A stretch of DNA of 64,000 bases, from contig CAYGPJ010000017.1 of the NCBI GenBank assembly GCA_964351865.1, forward strand, positions 15,485 to 79,484, given 5' to 3'. This DNA comes from JBCDJI01 sp964351865 (lineage in GTDB: Bacteria; Verrucomicrobiota; Verrucomicrobiia; Methylacidiphilales; JBCBYL01). This document shows, one piece after another, positions 15,466 through 25,000 of the stretch. The position numbers and the translations under genes are program-made. The notes beneath the pieces were generated by a model, which made no database searches, was not told the DNA's origin, and saw only the letters and a program-made list of their open reading frames with translations. Numbering within the stretch: the first letter of the stretch is position 1; each line of letters starts with the position of its first letter.

Positions 15466-18126
15466 ATGGGGGATCAAAATTCGGCAGAGCATCAGCGATT
15501 AATCGAAGAACGCAACCGCGTAGCGGACTGGAAACGATGGGGGCCTTATCTGTCGGAACGCCAGTGGGGCACGGTGCGTGAAGATTATTCACCCGATGGT
15601 GATGCCTGGCGGAATTTCTCATTTGATGATGCCGCCAGTCGCAGCTACCGATGGGGCGAGGATGGTCTGCATGGCTGGACGGATCGTAAAGGGCGGCTGT
15701 GTTATTCGGTTGGGCTCTGGAATGGGCGTGATCCGATTCTCAAAGAACGATTATTCGGGCTTTCTGGCTGGCAGGGGAATCACGGCGAAGACGTCAAAGA
15801 AGAATACTTCTATCTCGATGCCACGCCTAGTCACAGCTACGGCAAAGCGCTTTATAAATATCCCCATGCCGCTTTTCCTTATCAACAGCTGATCGATGAA
15901 AATGCGCAACGGTCTTTAGCCGATCGTGAATTCAAGTTATGGCAAACCGGTGTTTTTGAAGAAAGCCGATACTTTGACGTCGAATTCATTCAGGCCAAAC
16001 GATCGCCGGAAGACCTCACCTTTGTCACGCGCGTGACGAATCGCGGACCGGAAACAGAAAGTATTCATGTGTTGCCGACACTCTGGTTCCGTAACACGTG
16101 GCGCTGGGGATGCACATTTGATGATTGTGAAATGAAATCGCGTCTGTGGGAAATATCAGAGGATTCGATTCAGCTCTGGCATCCCAGTCTCGGCGAATAT
16201 AAAGCCAGTATTGCAACCGAATTACCGCTGTTGCAACAGCCCGTGCAGGCGCTTTTCACCGAGAACGAGACGAATAACGAAAAAATTTATCAAACTAAAT
16301 CCAATACTGCGGTGCAAAAGGATGGCATTCAACGTCGCGTTATACATCAGGAACTGGATGCCGTCAGGACTGGAGAGGATGCCTACGGCACCAAGATGGC
16401 CTGGTGGTTGCGGTTTAAGCTGGAGCCTGGTCAGAGTGTGGATATTCCGGTGCGACTGCATGAGGTTCACGAGGACAATGGGATGGAAGGTGTTGGTGAC
16501 TGGTCTTCCGTATTAGCGGATCGCAAACAGGAAGCGGATGAATTTTATCGGATCGAATTGAGTGAAGCCGATTCAGCGGAGGAAGCCGAAATTAAGCGGC
16601 AGGCCTATGCTGGATTACTGTGGACCAAGCAATTCTATCATTTCGTTGTCAAAAACTGGCTGGAGGGAGATCCCGCCATGATGCCCCCGCCGGAAGGTCA
16701 CAAGCATGTAAGGAATACCGAGTGGCAACATTTCTTTGCACGGGATGTCTTGTCGATGCCGGATTCGTGGGAGTACCCGTGGTTTGCCGCCTGGGATCTG
16801 GCCTTTCATATGATTCCAATGGCAGAAATTGATCCGGATTTTGCGAAGGAACAACTGCTCTTATTACTCAGAGAGTGGTATCTGCATCCCAATGGTCAGA
16901 TGCCAGCCTACGAATGGGAGTTCAGCGATGTGAATCCACCTGTCCATGCCTGGGCGATCTGGCGTGTCTATAAGATTGCTGATGAAAAAGGGCAACGCGA
17001 TCTGGATTTTCTCGAGCGTGGATTCCAGAAGTTGATGTTGAATTTCAACTGGTGGGTAAACCGCAAAGATCAGTTCGGGCGTAACTTGTTTTCGGGCGGC
17101 TTTCTCGGGATGGATAATATTGGAGTATTTGATCGCTCCAAAGGATTGCCGGAAGGCGCGGTGTTGGAGCAAGCAGATGGCACAGCGTGGATGGCGTTCT
17201 TCTGTGGCACGATGTTGTCGATGGCTATGGAGTTGGCGGTTTATCGCCCCGTGTATGAAGACATTGCTTCCAAATTTTTCGAACATTTTGTCTCGATTGC
17301 AGATGCCATGAATCAGTTCGGAGGGAGCGGGCTGTGGGATGATGAGGACGGGTTTTATTACGACAAACTCATGCTCGATGGTCAGGAAATCCCGATGCGG
17401 ATTAAGTCGCTGGTCGGATTGATGCCACTGATTTCGGTAGAAGTGATTGATCAGGAGCGACTCAATCAGTTACCGGGCTTTAAGAAACGCATGGAATGGT
17501 TTTTGCGTAATCGAGCTGACGTCAGTAACCACATCAGCTATTGCGAAACGGAGTACTGTGAGACAGGGGATAAATTGCTGTTGGCGATTCCTACCAAAGA
17601 GAGACTCGAAAAACTACTGACACACATGTTGAATTCAGACGAATTTCTGTCTGACTTTGGGATCCGCTCGTTATCTAAGCATCACAAAGACGAACCGTTT
17701 ATTTTGAAATTGGGAGGTGAAGAACTGAAGGTCAGTTATGTGCCTGGAGAATCCGATAGCTGGATGTTTGGCGGGAATTCCAACTGGCGTGGCCCGATCT
17801 GGTTTCCGATCAACTACTTGTTGATTGAATCGCTGCAGCGCTATCACCATTTTTATGGTGATTCGGTGCAAGTGGAGATGCCGGTAGGAAGTGGAAACTA
17901 CTTAAATTTAAAAGAGGTGGCTGTTCAGATCCGCAAACGATTAAAGGGCATATTTACACCCAATCAGCACGCTTGTGTGCCTTCCACGCAGCGCCACCCG
18001 TTTTTACATGTGGATGGCGGCTGGGAAAACACCCATCTGTTCCATGAATACTTCGATGGCGACACCGGAGAAGGGCTAGGAGCGGCTCACCAGACCGGCT
18101 GGACTGCCTTGGTGACCAGGCTCTAA
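15466..18126 (+). CDS. GH63-like glycosidase (MGH1-type)
   Basis: An 886-residue protein without a signal peptide. The first 350 residues are beta-rich and the rest forms an (alpha/alpha)6 barrel as in family GH63 glucosidases and bacterial MGH1-like glycoside hydrolases. The barrel starts near LLWTKQFYHF and includes WEYPWFAAWDLAFH at about 430, NPPVHAWAIW at about 490 and the late SWMFGGNSNWRGPIW. Bacterial relatives hydrolyse glucosylglycerate, mannosylglycerate or other alpha-glucosides; the substrate here cannot be read from sequence. It stands alone, 730 bp after nuoH and convergent with the peptide transporter operon. Confidence 0.85.
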   Translation: MGDQNSAEHQRLIEERNRVADWKRWGPYLSERQWGTVREDYSPDGDAWRNFSFDDAASRSYRWGEDGLHGWTDRKGRLCYSVGLWNGRDPILKERLFGLSGWQGNHGEDVKEEYFYLDATPSHSYGKALYKYPHAAFPYQQLIDENAQRSLADREFKLWQTGVFEESRYFDVEFIQAKRSPEDLTFVTRVTNRGPETESIHVLPTLWFRNTWRWGCTFDDCEMKSRLWEISEDSIQLWHPSLGEYKASIATELPLLQQPVQALFTENETNNEKIYQTKSNTAVQKDGIQRRVIHQELDAVRTGEDAYGTKMAWWLRFKLEPGQSVDIPVRLHEVHEDNGMEGVGDWSSVLADRKQEADEFYRIELSEADSAEEAEIKRQAYAGLLWTKQFYHFVVKNWLEGDPAMMPPPEGHKHVRNTEWQHFFARDVLSMPDSWEYPWFAAWDLAFHMIPMAEIDPDFAKEQLLLLLREWYLHPNGQMPAYEWEFSDVNPPVHAWAIWRVYKIADEKGQRDLDFLERGFQKLMLNFNWWVNRKDQFGRNLFSGGFLGMDNIGVFDRSKGLPEGAVLEQADGTAWMAFFCGTMLSMAMELAVYRPVYEDIASKFFEHFVSIADAMNQFGGSGLWDDEDGFYYDKLMLDGQEIPMRIKSLVGLMPLISVEVIDQERLNQLPGFKKRMEWFLRNRADVSNHISYCETEYCETGDKLLLAIPTKERLEKLLTHMLNSDEFLSDFGIRSLSKHHKDEPFILKLGGEELKVSYVPGESDSWMFGGNSNWRGPIWFPINYLLIESLQRYHHFYGDSVQVEMPVGSGNYLNLKEVAVQIRKRLKGIFTPNQHACVPSTQRHPFLHVDGGWENTHLFHEYFDGDTGEGLGAAHQTGWTALVTRL

Positions 18127-18140
18127 AAACTACTATTTGC

Positions 18141-18926
18141 TTACAACGTCGGCACCGCATCGATCAGGCGACGAGTGTAGGCATCTTGGGGATTATTTAA
18201 GACACTATCGGTATCACCTTGTTCCACCAGTTTGCCTTCATTCATGACCAGCGTGTGGTCGCAGAAGTGTTCGACCACTGCAAGATCGTGGGAAATGAAC
18301 AGGTAGGTCAGATTGAATTCTGATTTCAAATCCGCTAGTAGATTGATGATCTGCGCCTGAACGGATACATCGAGCGCACTGACAGGCTCATCCAGAATCA
18401 TGAATTCCGGCTTAACCGCCAGCGCACGAGCGATGCCGATCCGCTGACGTTGGCCACCACTGAAGGCGTGGGGATAGCGATCGATAAATTTCGGATCGAG
18501 TCCGACCTGGGTAAGCAGGGCGCTGATCCGCTCGCGACGTTCTGAACGCTTCATTTCAGGAAAATGGATTTCCAGCGGTTCACCAATGAGTGCTTCCACC
18601 CGCATGCGGGGATTGAGGGAGTTGAATGGATCCTGAAAGACCATCTGGATCTTTTTTCGAAACGGGAGAAAGTCAGAGGTGCCCAGACCGGAGAGGTTGG
18701 TGGATTCGTAGTGAATCGAACCTGCTGTGGTGGGGTTGAGGCCGATAATAGCTTTGCCGGTAGTAGATTTGCCGCTACCGCTTTCGCCGACCAGACCCAC
18801 GCAAGAGCCATGCGGGATATCGAAGGTAATGCCATCGACTGCCTTGATGTGGCTGGTAACGCGCTGGAGGAGTCCGGAGCGGACGGGAAAGTGGACTTTG
18901 AGGTCTTTAACGGTGAGTAGTAACAT
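18141..18926 (-). CDS. Oligopeptide ABC transporter ATP-binding protein (OppF-like)
   Basis: A 261-residue ATPase, last gene of the peptide import operon. It has Walker A GESGSGKST, the signature FSGGQRQRIGIARAL and Walker B FMILDEPVSALD, and ends with the oligopeptide family tail NPQDAYTRRLIDAVP. I start it at 18926 (MLLLTVKDLKVHF); an upstream ATG would add 12 residues unlike the family. It pairs with the OppD-like ATPase, from which it is separated by a GxxExxY gene. Confidence 0.93.
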   Translation of the reverse strand: MLLLTVKDLKVHFPVRSGLLQRVTSHIKAVDGITFDIPHGSCVGLVGESGSGKSTTGKAIIGLNPTTAGSIHYESTNLSGLGTSDFLPFRKKIQMVFQDPFNSLNPRMRVEALIGEPLEIHFPEMKRSERRERISALLTQVGLDPKFIDRYPHAFSGGQRQRIGIARALAVKPEFMILDEPVSALDVSVQAQIINLLADLKSEFNLTYLFISHDLAVVEHFCDHTLVMNEGKLVEQGDTDSVLNNPQDAYTRRLIDAVPTL

Positions 18927-18983
18927 AATGTGGGATTTTCTACAGGAAGATAACGAAGACAACTAAGTTTAGCTATCGCCTGA

Positions 18984-19409
18984 TTACAATTCATCTAGAT
19001 GGCCAAAGTCTTTAAGGATAAGACGACGGACTCCTTTCTTTAATACGAGCTCATTGAAATTGATAAGAAGACCTACGGGAGTATTCAACAGTTTCATGTA
19101 ACTGAGGAGTTGTGCTTTATGGATTGGAAGTAATTTCTCCACAGCCTTGAGCTCCAGAATGAGATTGTTTCCTAAGATTACATCAGTGCGCAGTTTTTCT
19201 TCAAAAACAAAACCTTTGTATTCAATTTCAACCTGTTTTTCGCATACAGGATTCAGTGACCGCAATTCCAGCTCTCGGGACAGACATTTCTGATAGATGG
19301 ATTCATTTAATCCGGGGCCTTTAATCTTGTGAACTTCAATAGCAGCGCCGATGGCCTCATAAGACAGATCCAAACCTTTCTGTAGTCTTTGCTTTTTATC
19401 TTCGTTCAC
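18984..19409 (-). CDS. GxxExxY protein
   Basis: A 141-residue protein of the GxxExxY family, here GPGLNESIYQ at about 31-40. The family is thought to adopt a PD-(D/E)XK nuclease-like fold; candidate residues are D in LRTDVILGN and the ELKAVEKLLP motif. The function of these proteins is not known. It lies between the two ATPase genes of a peptide transporter, 23 bp after the first and about 57 bp before the second, so it looks inserted into the operon. GxxExxY genes are often found scattered as single genes in environmental bacteria. Confidence 0.88.
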   Translation of the reverse strand: MNEDKKQRLQKGLDLSYEAIGAAIEVHKIKGPGLNESIYQKCLSRELELRSLNPVCEKQVEIEYKGFVFEEKLRTDVILGNNLILELKAVEKLLPIHKAQLLSYMKLLNTPVGLLINFNELVLKKGVRRLILKDFGHLDEL

Positions 19410-19432
19410 TTTGTTGTCTTCCTGTAAAAAAA

Positions 19433-20275
19433 TCAGGATCCCGTTATTTTGTCGTAGTTGATGGTGGTCAGGCGCTTCTGCTTCTTTCCGAGCTTGGGAA
19501 TGCAGTCGATGAGTGCCTGGGTGTACGGGTGTTGCGGGTTTTTGAGCACCTTTTCGGTCGGGCCTTCTTCGACGATGTCGCCCCGGAACATGACAATCAC
19601 CCGGTCGGCGAATCCGGTGACGATCCCGAAATTGTGGGTAATCAGCATGATTGCCATGTCCTGTTCCTTTTTAAGCTTTTTCAGGAGCTCGATGATCTGC
19701 GCCTGAATGGTGACATCCAGGGCAGTCGTGGGTTCATCGGCCACCAGTAGCTTCGGTTGGCAGGCAAGAGCCATGGCGATCATGGCGCGTTGCTGCATAC
19801 CTCCGCTGAGTTGGTGCGGGTAGTCGCTGAGGGTTTGTTTCGGGTTTTTGATTCCAACGGCATCCAGTAGTCGCTCGGCCTCTTCCTGTTGGTCTCGGAT
19901 TTCAGGGCGATGCAAGTCCAGTGCCTCTTTGATCTGATAACCGATCGTATAGACTGGATTGAGCGAAGTGGAGGGCTCTTGAAAGATGTAGGCAATTTTA
20001 CCACCGCGAATTTTTCGTAAATCTTCGGTTGGTATAGTCAGAATATTTTTGTCTTCCATATCGATCGAACCAGATATCTCACATTGCGGGGGATCAGGGA
20101 GCAATTTTGTCATAGCCAGAGCCGTGACACTTTTGCCGCTGCCACTTTCTCCCACCACAGCAACTGTTTCACCGGGCATAATGGATAGATCAATGCCTTT
20201 GACGGCATCCATACGTTGTGCGCCTTTGCCGAAGCTGATACGTAAATCTGTTAATTTAATGAGAGGTGCAGTCAA
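19433..20275 (-). CDS. Oligopeptide ABC transporter ATP-binding protein (OppD-like)
   Basis: A 280-residue ATPase with Walker A GESGSGKSVTALA, a Q-loop at IFQEPSTSLNPVY, the signature LSGGMQQRAMIAMAL and Walker B LLVADEPTTALD. The C-terminal NPQHPYTQALIDCIP matches the OppD/DppD tail. It energises the permease pair encoded upstream. The start follows the permease stop by 38 bp. Confidence 0.94.
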   Translation of the reverse strand: MTAPLIKLTDLRISFGKGAQRMDAVKGIDLSIMPGETVAVVGESGSGKSVTALAMTKLLPDPPQCEISGSIDMEDKNILTIPTEDLRKIRGGKIAYIFQEPSTSLNPVYTIGYQIKEALDLHRPEIRDQQEEAERLLDAVGIKNPKQTLSDYPHQLSGGMQQRAMIAMALACQPKLLVADEPTTALDVTIQAQIIELLKKLKKEQDMAIMLITHNFGIVTGFADRVIVMFRGDIVEEGPTEKVLKNPQHPYTQALIDCIPKLGKKQKRLTTINYDKITGS

Positions 20276-20313
20276 TGTCGTATGTTCCTGATGAGTTATG
20301 GTTATGGGGTATC

Positions 20314-21333
20314 CTATGATGATTTAGGGTCAAAAGCGGAACGTGCGCCTTCTCCTACAAAGCTAGCGAGTAGTAGCGTGATGAAAAGTGCCGATACGGA
20401 GGAAATAGCGAGCCAAGGAGCGTATAAATTCCCCAGTCCCTGTTGCAGTAATTCACCCCATGAAGGTGAGGGTGGCGCGATCCCAAAGCCGAGGAAGTCC
20501 AGTGCTGTGAGCGAGGAAATAGCGGTCACCAGTGTAAATGGTAAAATAGTAATCACAGGATTCAGGGCATTAGGCAAAATATGTGAAAATATAATTCTTT
20601 GGTGTGAGGCTCCTTGTGCACGGGCGGCCTGAACAAAGGTCTGACCGTTTAATTTAAAAAACTCAGCCCTGACGTAGTAGGAAATGCCGATCCACTTAAA
20701 TAAGGCAAAGACCAGCAAGAGAATGGCAAATGACTGCCCGTAAATGGAACCAAGTAAAATAACGACATAGAGAAAGGGGAGTGCCGACCAGATTTCGATG
20801 ATACGTTGTGCTCCTAAATCAAAATACTTACCCAGGTATCCCTGAATGGCCCCGATGATGATTCCGATGAGGGTGCTGATAATAGCGAGCGATAGGGCAA
20901 ACAGCATCCCGATACGCATGCCATAGAGAACGCGGGCAAACACATCCCTAGCGGAGGAGTCGGTGCCGAAGGGATGGCGAAGCGACGGGGCATGAGGCGG
21001 AGGTCCAGGCTCATTCCAGTCGGAGGCTAAAGGCCCATGGGGTATCAGAGGAAAAAGCATCCAGCCGCCTTTTGTTTGGAATGATTCCGATTGATTGAGA
21101 GCCTTGTAATCAGGGGCTGTTTTGTAGGGGCCTCCAAAAGTATTTTCCGAGTAAAATTTCAGCGTAGGAAAATAGAGCGAACCCTGATACGACAGGAGCA
21201 ATGGCTTGTCATTGGCAATTTGCTCACTGAAAAGCGAAAGCACAAAAAGAATGCTTAGCAGGCAGAGGGAAATCCATGCCCGCTTCATCGAGCGAAACTT
21301 TCGTAACTGTTGTTTGGTGAGTTCGGAAATCAT
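20314..21333 (-). CDS. Oligopeptide ABC transporter permease (OppC-like)
   Basis: A 339-residue inner-membrane protein. It has a long N-terminal extension with one helix (about 18-38), a periplasmic region of about 90 residues, and then five helices of the BPD transport domain. The ATPase contact loop, ARAQGASHQRIIFSHILPNA, lies around 235-255. The family motif HPFGTDSSARDVFARVLYG marks the DppC/OppC group. The extended periplasmic loop, with YKTAPDYKALNQSESF, resembles the YejE subgroup. It is 2 bp downstream of the other permease. Confidence 0.94.
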   Translation of the reverse strand: MISELTKQQLRKFRSMKRAWISLCLLSILFVLSLFSEQIANDKPLLLSYQGSLYFPTLKFYSENTFGGPYKTAPDYKALNQSESFQTKGGWMLFPLIPHGPLASDWNEPGPPPHAPSLRHPFGTDSSARDVFARVLYGMRIGMLFALSLAIISTLIGIIIGAIQGYLGKYFDLGAQRIIEIWSALPFLYVVILLGSIYGQSFAILLLVFALFKWIGISYYVRAEFFKLNGQTFVQAARAQGASHQRIIFSHILPNALNPVITILPFTLVTAISSLTALDFLGFGIAPPSPSWGELLQQGLGNLYAPWLAISSVSALFITLLLASFVGEGARSAFDPKSS

Positions 21334-21335
21334 GA

Positions 21336-22346
21336 TCAGTCCAGTCGAATCCTAGGATCAATGAGCACGTAAAGCATGTCAGAGAAAAGCCTGCCCAGCA
21401 TGGTGAAGAAACTCATCAGGATAATGATTCCCATCACCACATTGTAGTCACGTCCTACGATCGAGTTATAAAAAAGCAGTCCCATGCCGTCGATGTCGAA
21501 GACTCGTTCAATGAGCAATGACCCGGCAAACATAACGACAAAAATTTCACCCATTCCGGTTGCCAATGGGATGAGTGCGTTACGCAATGCGTGTTTCCAG
21601 ATGGTCGTTCTTTTGCCCAGCCCCTTGGCAAGAGCGGTGCGCACGTAATCCTTGCCGGATTCTTCCAGAATACCGTTTTTAGTGAGCATGGTGAGGAAGG
21701 CGAATTCTGCCGTCATGTAGCAAAGGAGGGGAAGAGTCAGGTGGTGTAGGAAGTCGAATACTTTTCTGAGAGGAGAAAGGTATTCGAAATGATCCGAGAC
21801 GACTCCTGAAACGGGGAACCAATCGAGGTAGCTTCCACCGCCGAAGAGGATGATGAGCAGGATTCCGAGGGCAAACCCCGGCATGACGTAACCGGCAAAA
21901 ATGAGTGCGGAGGTGGCAGTGTCAAACCAGGTCTCGTGGCGGAGAGATTTAGCCACCCCCAGGGGAATGGAAATGGAGTAAGCCAGGACGAACGAGGTAA
22001 GTCCGAAAAAAAGCGAGATAGGCATTTTGCTGAGAATGACCTCGAGCACAGGCTTATGATAGACGTAGGATTGACCCCAATCGCCTTTGATCAGTCCGGT
22101 CAACCAACTCAGATAGCGTTCATGAGCGGGTTTATCGAAACCGAAGTATTGTTTGATATGTTCAATTTCAGTAGCGGAGAGTTGTTTGACTGAACTGCCT
22201 TGAAGATTCGACATGCCCTGAACCTTGGAAATCATTTCTTCTACGGGCCCCCCAGGAACAAATTGAATCAGCAGGAATGTCGCCAGAGATATCCCCAGTA
22301 GCGTCGGGACAATAAGTAGCAATCGCCGTATGAGGTATGCGGTCAT
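21336..22346 (-). CDS. Oligopeptide ABC transporter permease (OppB-like)
   Basis: A 336-residue permease that starts MTAYLIRRLLLIVPTLLGIS, the usual OppB/DppB beginning. It has six helices and an ATPase contact loop YVRTALAKGLGKRTTIWKHA at about 236-255. The insertion after PGGPVEEMISKVQG is typical of the YejB-type subgroup, which imports peptides such as microcin C-type compounds in some bacteria. The gene starts 6 bp after the binding-protein gene. Confidence 0.94.
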   Translation of the reverse strand: MTAYLIRRLLLIVPTLLGISLATFLLIQFVPGGPVEEMISKVQGMSNLQGSSVKQLSATEIEHIKQYFGFDKPAHERYLSWLTGLIKGDWGQSYVYHKPVLEVILSKMPISLFFGLTSFVLAYSISIPLGVAKSLRHETWFDTATSALIFAGYVMPGFALGILLIILFGGGSYLDWFPVSGVVSDHFEYLSPLRKVFDFLHHLTLPLLCYMTAEFAFLTMLTKNGILEESGKDYVRTALAKGLGKRTTIWKHALRNALIPLATGMGEIFVVMFAGSLLIERVFDIDGMGLLFYNSIVGRDYNVVMGIIILMSFFTMLGRLFSDMLYVLIDPRIRLD

Positions 22347-22352
22347 GGCTAA

Positions 22353-24164
22353 TCAGGGATACTCAACGGTCTCGGGCTGCGGAGGTAAAGCCTTGTTGGT
22401 TTTTAAGGCTTCATCAAGTGCAGCAGACTTTTTCGGATCCAGCCACCAGTAAACGAGTGCGCTCTCTTCCCGATTGAATTTATCCAGCACATATTGAGGA
22501 GTGCCAAAGCGGTTCCAATAGAGCAGTCGATGTTTATCGGACTGCCAGAGCAGGACGTAGGGAACTATTTCTGTAAGCCGATTGTCAATTTGACCGAGGA
22601 TGGCGTTGCGTTTGTTAATATCTAATTCTGTTTTCTGTTGCTCAATCAGAGAATCGATCAATGGGTCACTCACTCCGCTGAGGTTTTGGGTGGCGACATC
22701 ATCAGCGGTTTTCGAACTCCACATGGCTTCAGGATTTCGTAAGCGGGTCGCGCCCCAGTTCTGCCAGGCTAAATCAAATTCATGCTGATCCAGCCGCTTG
22801 CGGTAGGTCGCCAGTGATACGACTTCAATACTGGCATCAATCCCGACTTTTTTCAGGTCCTCAACGTAAATCGTTAACTGAGGGATTGGGGTGCCATGGT
22901 AGAGCAATGATATTTTCAAGGGCATTCCGTCCTTTTCCAGAATGCCGCTGTCATTGACCTTCCATCCCGCATCCGAGAGTAGGTCGCGCGCTTTCTGCGG
23001 GCTGTATTCGAATAAAGGAGCGGTCGGGTTTCTGTTATCCGGGTAGATGTCCGGGTAGTAACAGTTGAGCAGGAAATAGGCATTAAACATGATTTTTTCC
23101 TGCATCATCTCACGGTTGAGTAAATGACTCAGAGCGATGCGTACGTTGATGTCATCAAATGGAGACCTTCTTAAATTCATGGCAAAGCCTTGAAATCCTT
23201 TGGGTTCGTGGTTGGAGATGCTTTGCCGGACAATCCAGTTTTTCTTCACCTGTGTAAAAGCAGTCTGTTGCGCCCAGATGCGAGAGGTATAAATCGGATA
23301 AAGGTCAAAATCACCGCGTTTGAGCGATTCCAGAGCTTTGACTCTATCTTCCATGGAGCGGAAAATCAGATAATCGAAATTGTATTTATGCTGATTAATG
23401 GCCAAGGAACGTCCCCACCAGTCACCGCGACGTTGCAGGCTGATGAGGCGGTTAGTCTTTATATCGTAGATACGGTAAGGGCCACTGACGACTTCAAAGT
23501 CAAAGTTGATCGAGTTAAAATCCTGATCTTTCCAGAGGTGCTTCGGGAAAGCCACCATACTGGCCGCCTCCCAGAAATTACTCCAGTGGGATTCGTTGGC
23601 TCGGATCTTGAGGGTTTTGCTGTCGATAATTTCGGGACGGGAGAAACGATCCAATCCAACACGGAACATGGAGGTCAGATGTTTCGGGTTCATGATGGTG
23701 TCGTAATAAAATTGAACATCTTCAGAAGTCACTGGAGTGCCGTCGCTCCAGGTGGCTTCAGGGTGCAGATGAAACGTGAAGGTCATCTTGTCCTCTGAAA
23801 TTTCCCAAGTTTTCGCAAGAATCCCTTCGGGTTTGTTTTCGGTAGGATGGAGACCTACCAGGCCTTCGAACATGAGGTCGCAAATTTGTTTGGAAAAGCT
23901 GTTGTAGTCCAACCACATATTCAGGGACTTCGGGTAACCTCCCGCCCATGTGTGAAATCTCCCTCCTTTGACCGCCTCTTGGTTTGCAATAGGATCAAAT
24001 TCTCCCGGAGCTATTTCAAAGGGAATGTCGACAACGGGAGGTGATTGTGGAGCTGATGAGTTTTCCTGAGGGGAACAGGAAGAGAGCAGTAAAAGTACGC
24101 AGCCACTGACAACGAATTGCAGAGCGGAATGTATTAATGATCGATTAGGGCGTAGATAGAGCAT
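22353..24164 (-). CDS. Extracellular solute-binding lipoprotein, family 5
   Basis: A 603-residue peptide-binding protein. The N terminus is a lipoprotein signal with lipobox LSSC at Cys30. The mature part shows GILAKTWEISEDKMTFTFHL and the family 5 signature region TWSDGTPVTSEDVQFYYDTI at about residues 150-170. I use the start at 24164 because it puts the signal sequence at the very N terminus; a longer frame overlaps the Fe-S gene upstream. It delivers peptides to the OppB/OppC-like pair. The length and close association with YejB/YejE-like permeases suggest the YejA-like subgroup. Confidence 0.92.
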   Translation of the reverse strand: MLYLRPNRSLIHSALQFVVSGCVLLLLSSCSPQENSSAPQSPPVVDIPFEIAPGEFDPIANQEAVKGGRFHTWAGGYPKSLNMWLDYNSFSKQICDLMFEGLVGLHPTENKPEGILAKTWEISEDKMTFTFHLHPEATWSDGTPVTSEDVQFYYDTIMNPKHLTSMFRVGLDRFSRPEIIDSKTLKIRANESHWSNFWEAASMVAFPKHLWKDQDFNSINFDFEVVSGPYRIYDIKTNRLISLQRRGDWWGRSLAINQHKYNFDYLIFRSMEDRVKALESLKRGDFDLYPIYTSRIWAQQTAFTQVKKNWIVRQSISNHEPKGFQGFAMNLRRSPFDDINVRIALSHLLNREMMQEKIMFNAYFLLNCYYPDIYPDNRNPTAPLFEYSPQKARDLLSDAGWKVNDSGILEKDGMPLKISLLYHGTPIPQLTIYVEDLKKVGIDASIEVVSLATYRKRLDQHEFDLAWQNWGATRLRNPEAMWSSKTADDVATQNLSGVSDPLIDSLIEQQKTELDINKRNAILGQIDNRLTEIVPYVLLWQSDKHRLLYWNRFGTPQYVLDKFNREESALVYWWLDPKKSAALDEALKTNKALPPQPETVEYP

Positions 24165-24198
24165 GTCACTGAGGGTAGTAAATGTTGGATTGGGAAAT

Positions 24199-24519
24199 TC
24201 AGGCTTCGAAAGAAGTCCCGCATCCGCAGGTTTGCTTGGCATTCGGGTTATTGATCCGGAATCCGGTCGCACTCAGGCTGTTGGAGTAATCGATCGTGGA
24301 GCCCTTCAGATAGGTCGCGCTTTTTTCATCCAGAAAGACACTAGCACCATCAGACTCAATTGCCGTATCACCTTCCTTTTTTTCGGAAACCTGCATGGTG
24401 TATTGCAGGCCGGAGCAGCCACCGGGTTCGATAAAAATACGTAGCCCGGCCTCAGGGGAACCGGCATCCTCCACTAGAATTTTGATCTGTTGCGACGCCT
24501 CTTCAGTAATCTTGATCAT
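24199..24519 (-). CDS. A-type iron-sulfur carrier (HesB/IscA/ErpA family)
   Basis: A 106-residue protein that carries and hands over iron-sulfur clusters. The three conserved cysteines are C35 in EPGGCSGLQY, and C98 and C100 in TCGCGTSF. Length and motif are standard for the ErpA/IscA group; which of these it replaces cannot be told. It lies 34 bp before the peptide-binding gene on the same strand, so the two may share a transcript, though no functional link is evident. The Fe-S rich complex I genes are on this chromosome segment. Confidence 0.93.
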   Translation of the reverse strand: MIKITEEASQQIKILVEDAGSPEAGLRIFIEPGGCSGLQYTMQVSEKKEGDTAIESDGASVFLDEKSATYLKGSTIDYSNSLSATGFRINNPNAKQTCGCGTSFEA

Positions 24520-24643
24520 GCGCTCATTCTAAAGCTGTACGGCTCAAGTCAAATCTTTCGTGTCGCGGGTTGAACTTTTATCTGTATTGCAGCCACGAAT
24601 ATATGTGGCAGTATTTTAGTAGAATTTAGATCCTTGAGCAACT

Positions 24644-24862
24644 GTGAGCATATATATCCACAAAGACGGCAACGAACTTGGTCCCTACAGCGAGCAGGAA
24701 CTACGCCTGCACTGGGCCAATGGTCTATTTGCGGCCGAAGATCTGGCTTGGCGAGCAGGAATGGAAGAGTGGGTGCCACTCAAGGATTTCTTTGCAGTGC
24801 CTCGCACCCCACCGCCAGCCGAGTCTGGCGTATCTCGAGATACCGAGTTGATTGATGATTGA
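24644..24862 (+). CDS. Small GYF-like (DUF4339) domain protein
   Basis: A 72-residue protein with a GTG start. It reads SIYIHKDGNELGPYSEQELR and then GLFAAEDLAWRAGMEEWVPL, the pattern of the GYF_2/DUF4339 domain in which GP(Y/F)S and the tryptophans are conserved. The tail PRTPPPAESG is proline-rich. In bacteria this domain is usually fused to membrane segments; here it is alone. It lies 48 bp before tRNA-Thr. Confidence 0.7.
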   Translation: MSIYIHKDGNELGPYSEQELRLHWANGLFAAEDLAWRAGMEEWVPLKDFFAVPRTPPPAESGVSRDTELIDD

Positions 24863-24910
24863 GTTTTGAATTGCCATCGGCCTTTCTGTGGAGAGAATAG
24901 TTTTTTCCTT

Positions 24911-24982
24911 GCCGGAGTAGCTCAGTGGTAGAGCAACGCATTCGTAATGCGTGGGTCGTGGGTTCAACTCCCATCTTCGGCT
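24911..24982 (+). tRNA. tRNA-Thr (CGT)
   Basis: A full cloverleaf starting GCCGGAGTAGCTCAG. The acceptor GCCGGAG pairs with CTTCGGC (one G-T pair). The anticodon loop TTCGTAA gives CGT, which reads ACG, and the T arm contains GGTTCAACTCC. The discriminator is T and CCA is not encoded. Confidence 0.96.
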
Positions 24983-25000
24983 GAGGCCTAAGAGGGGAAC

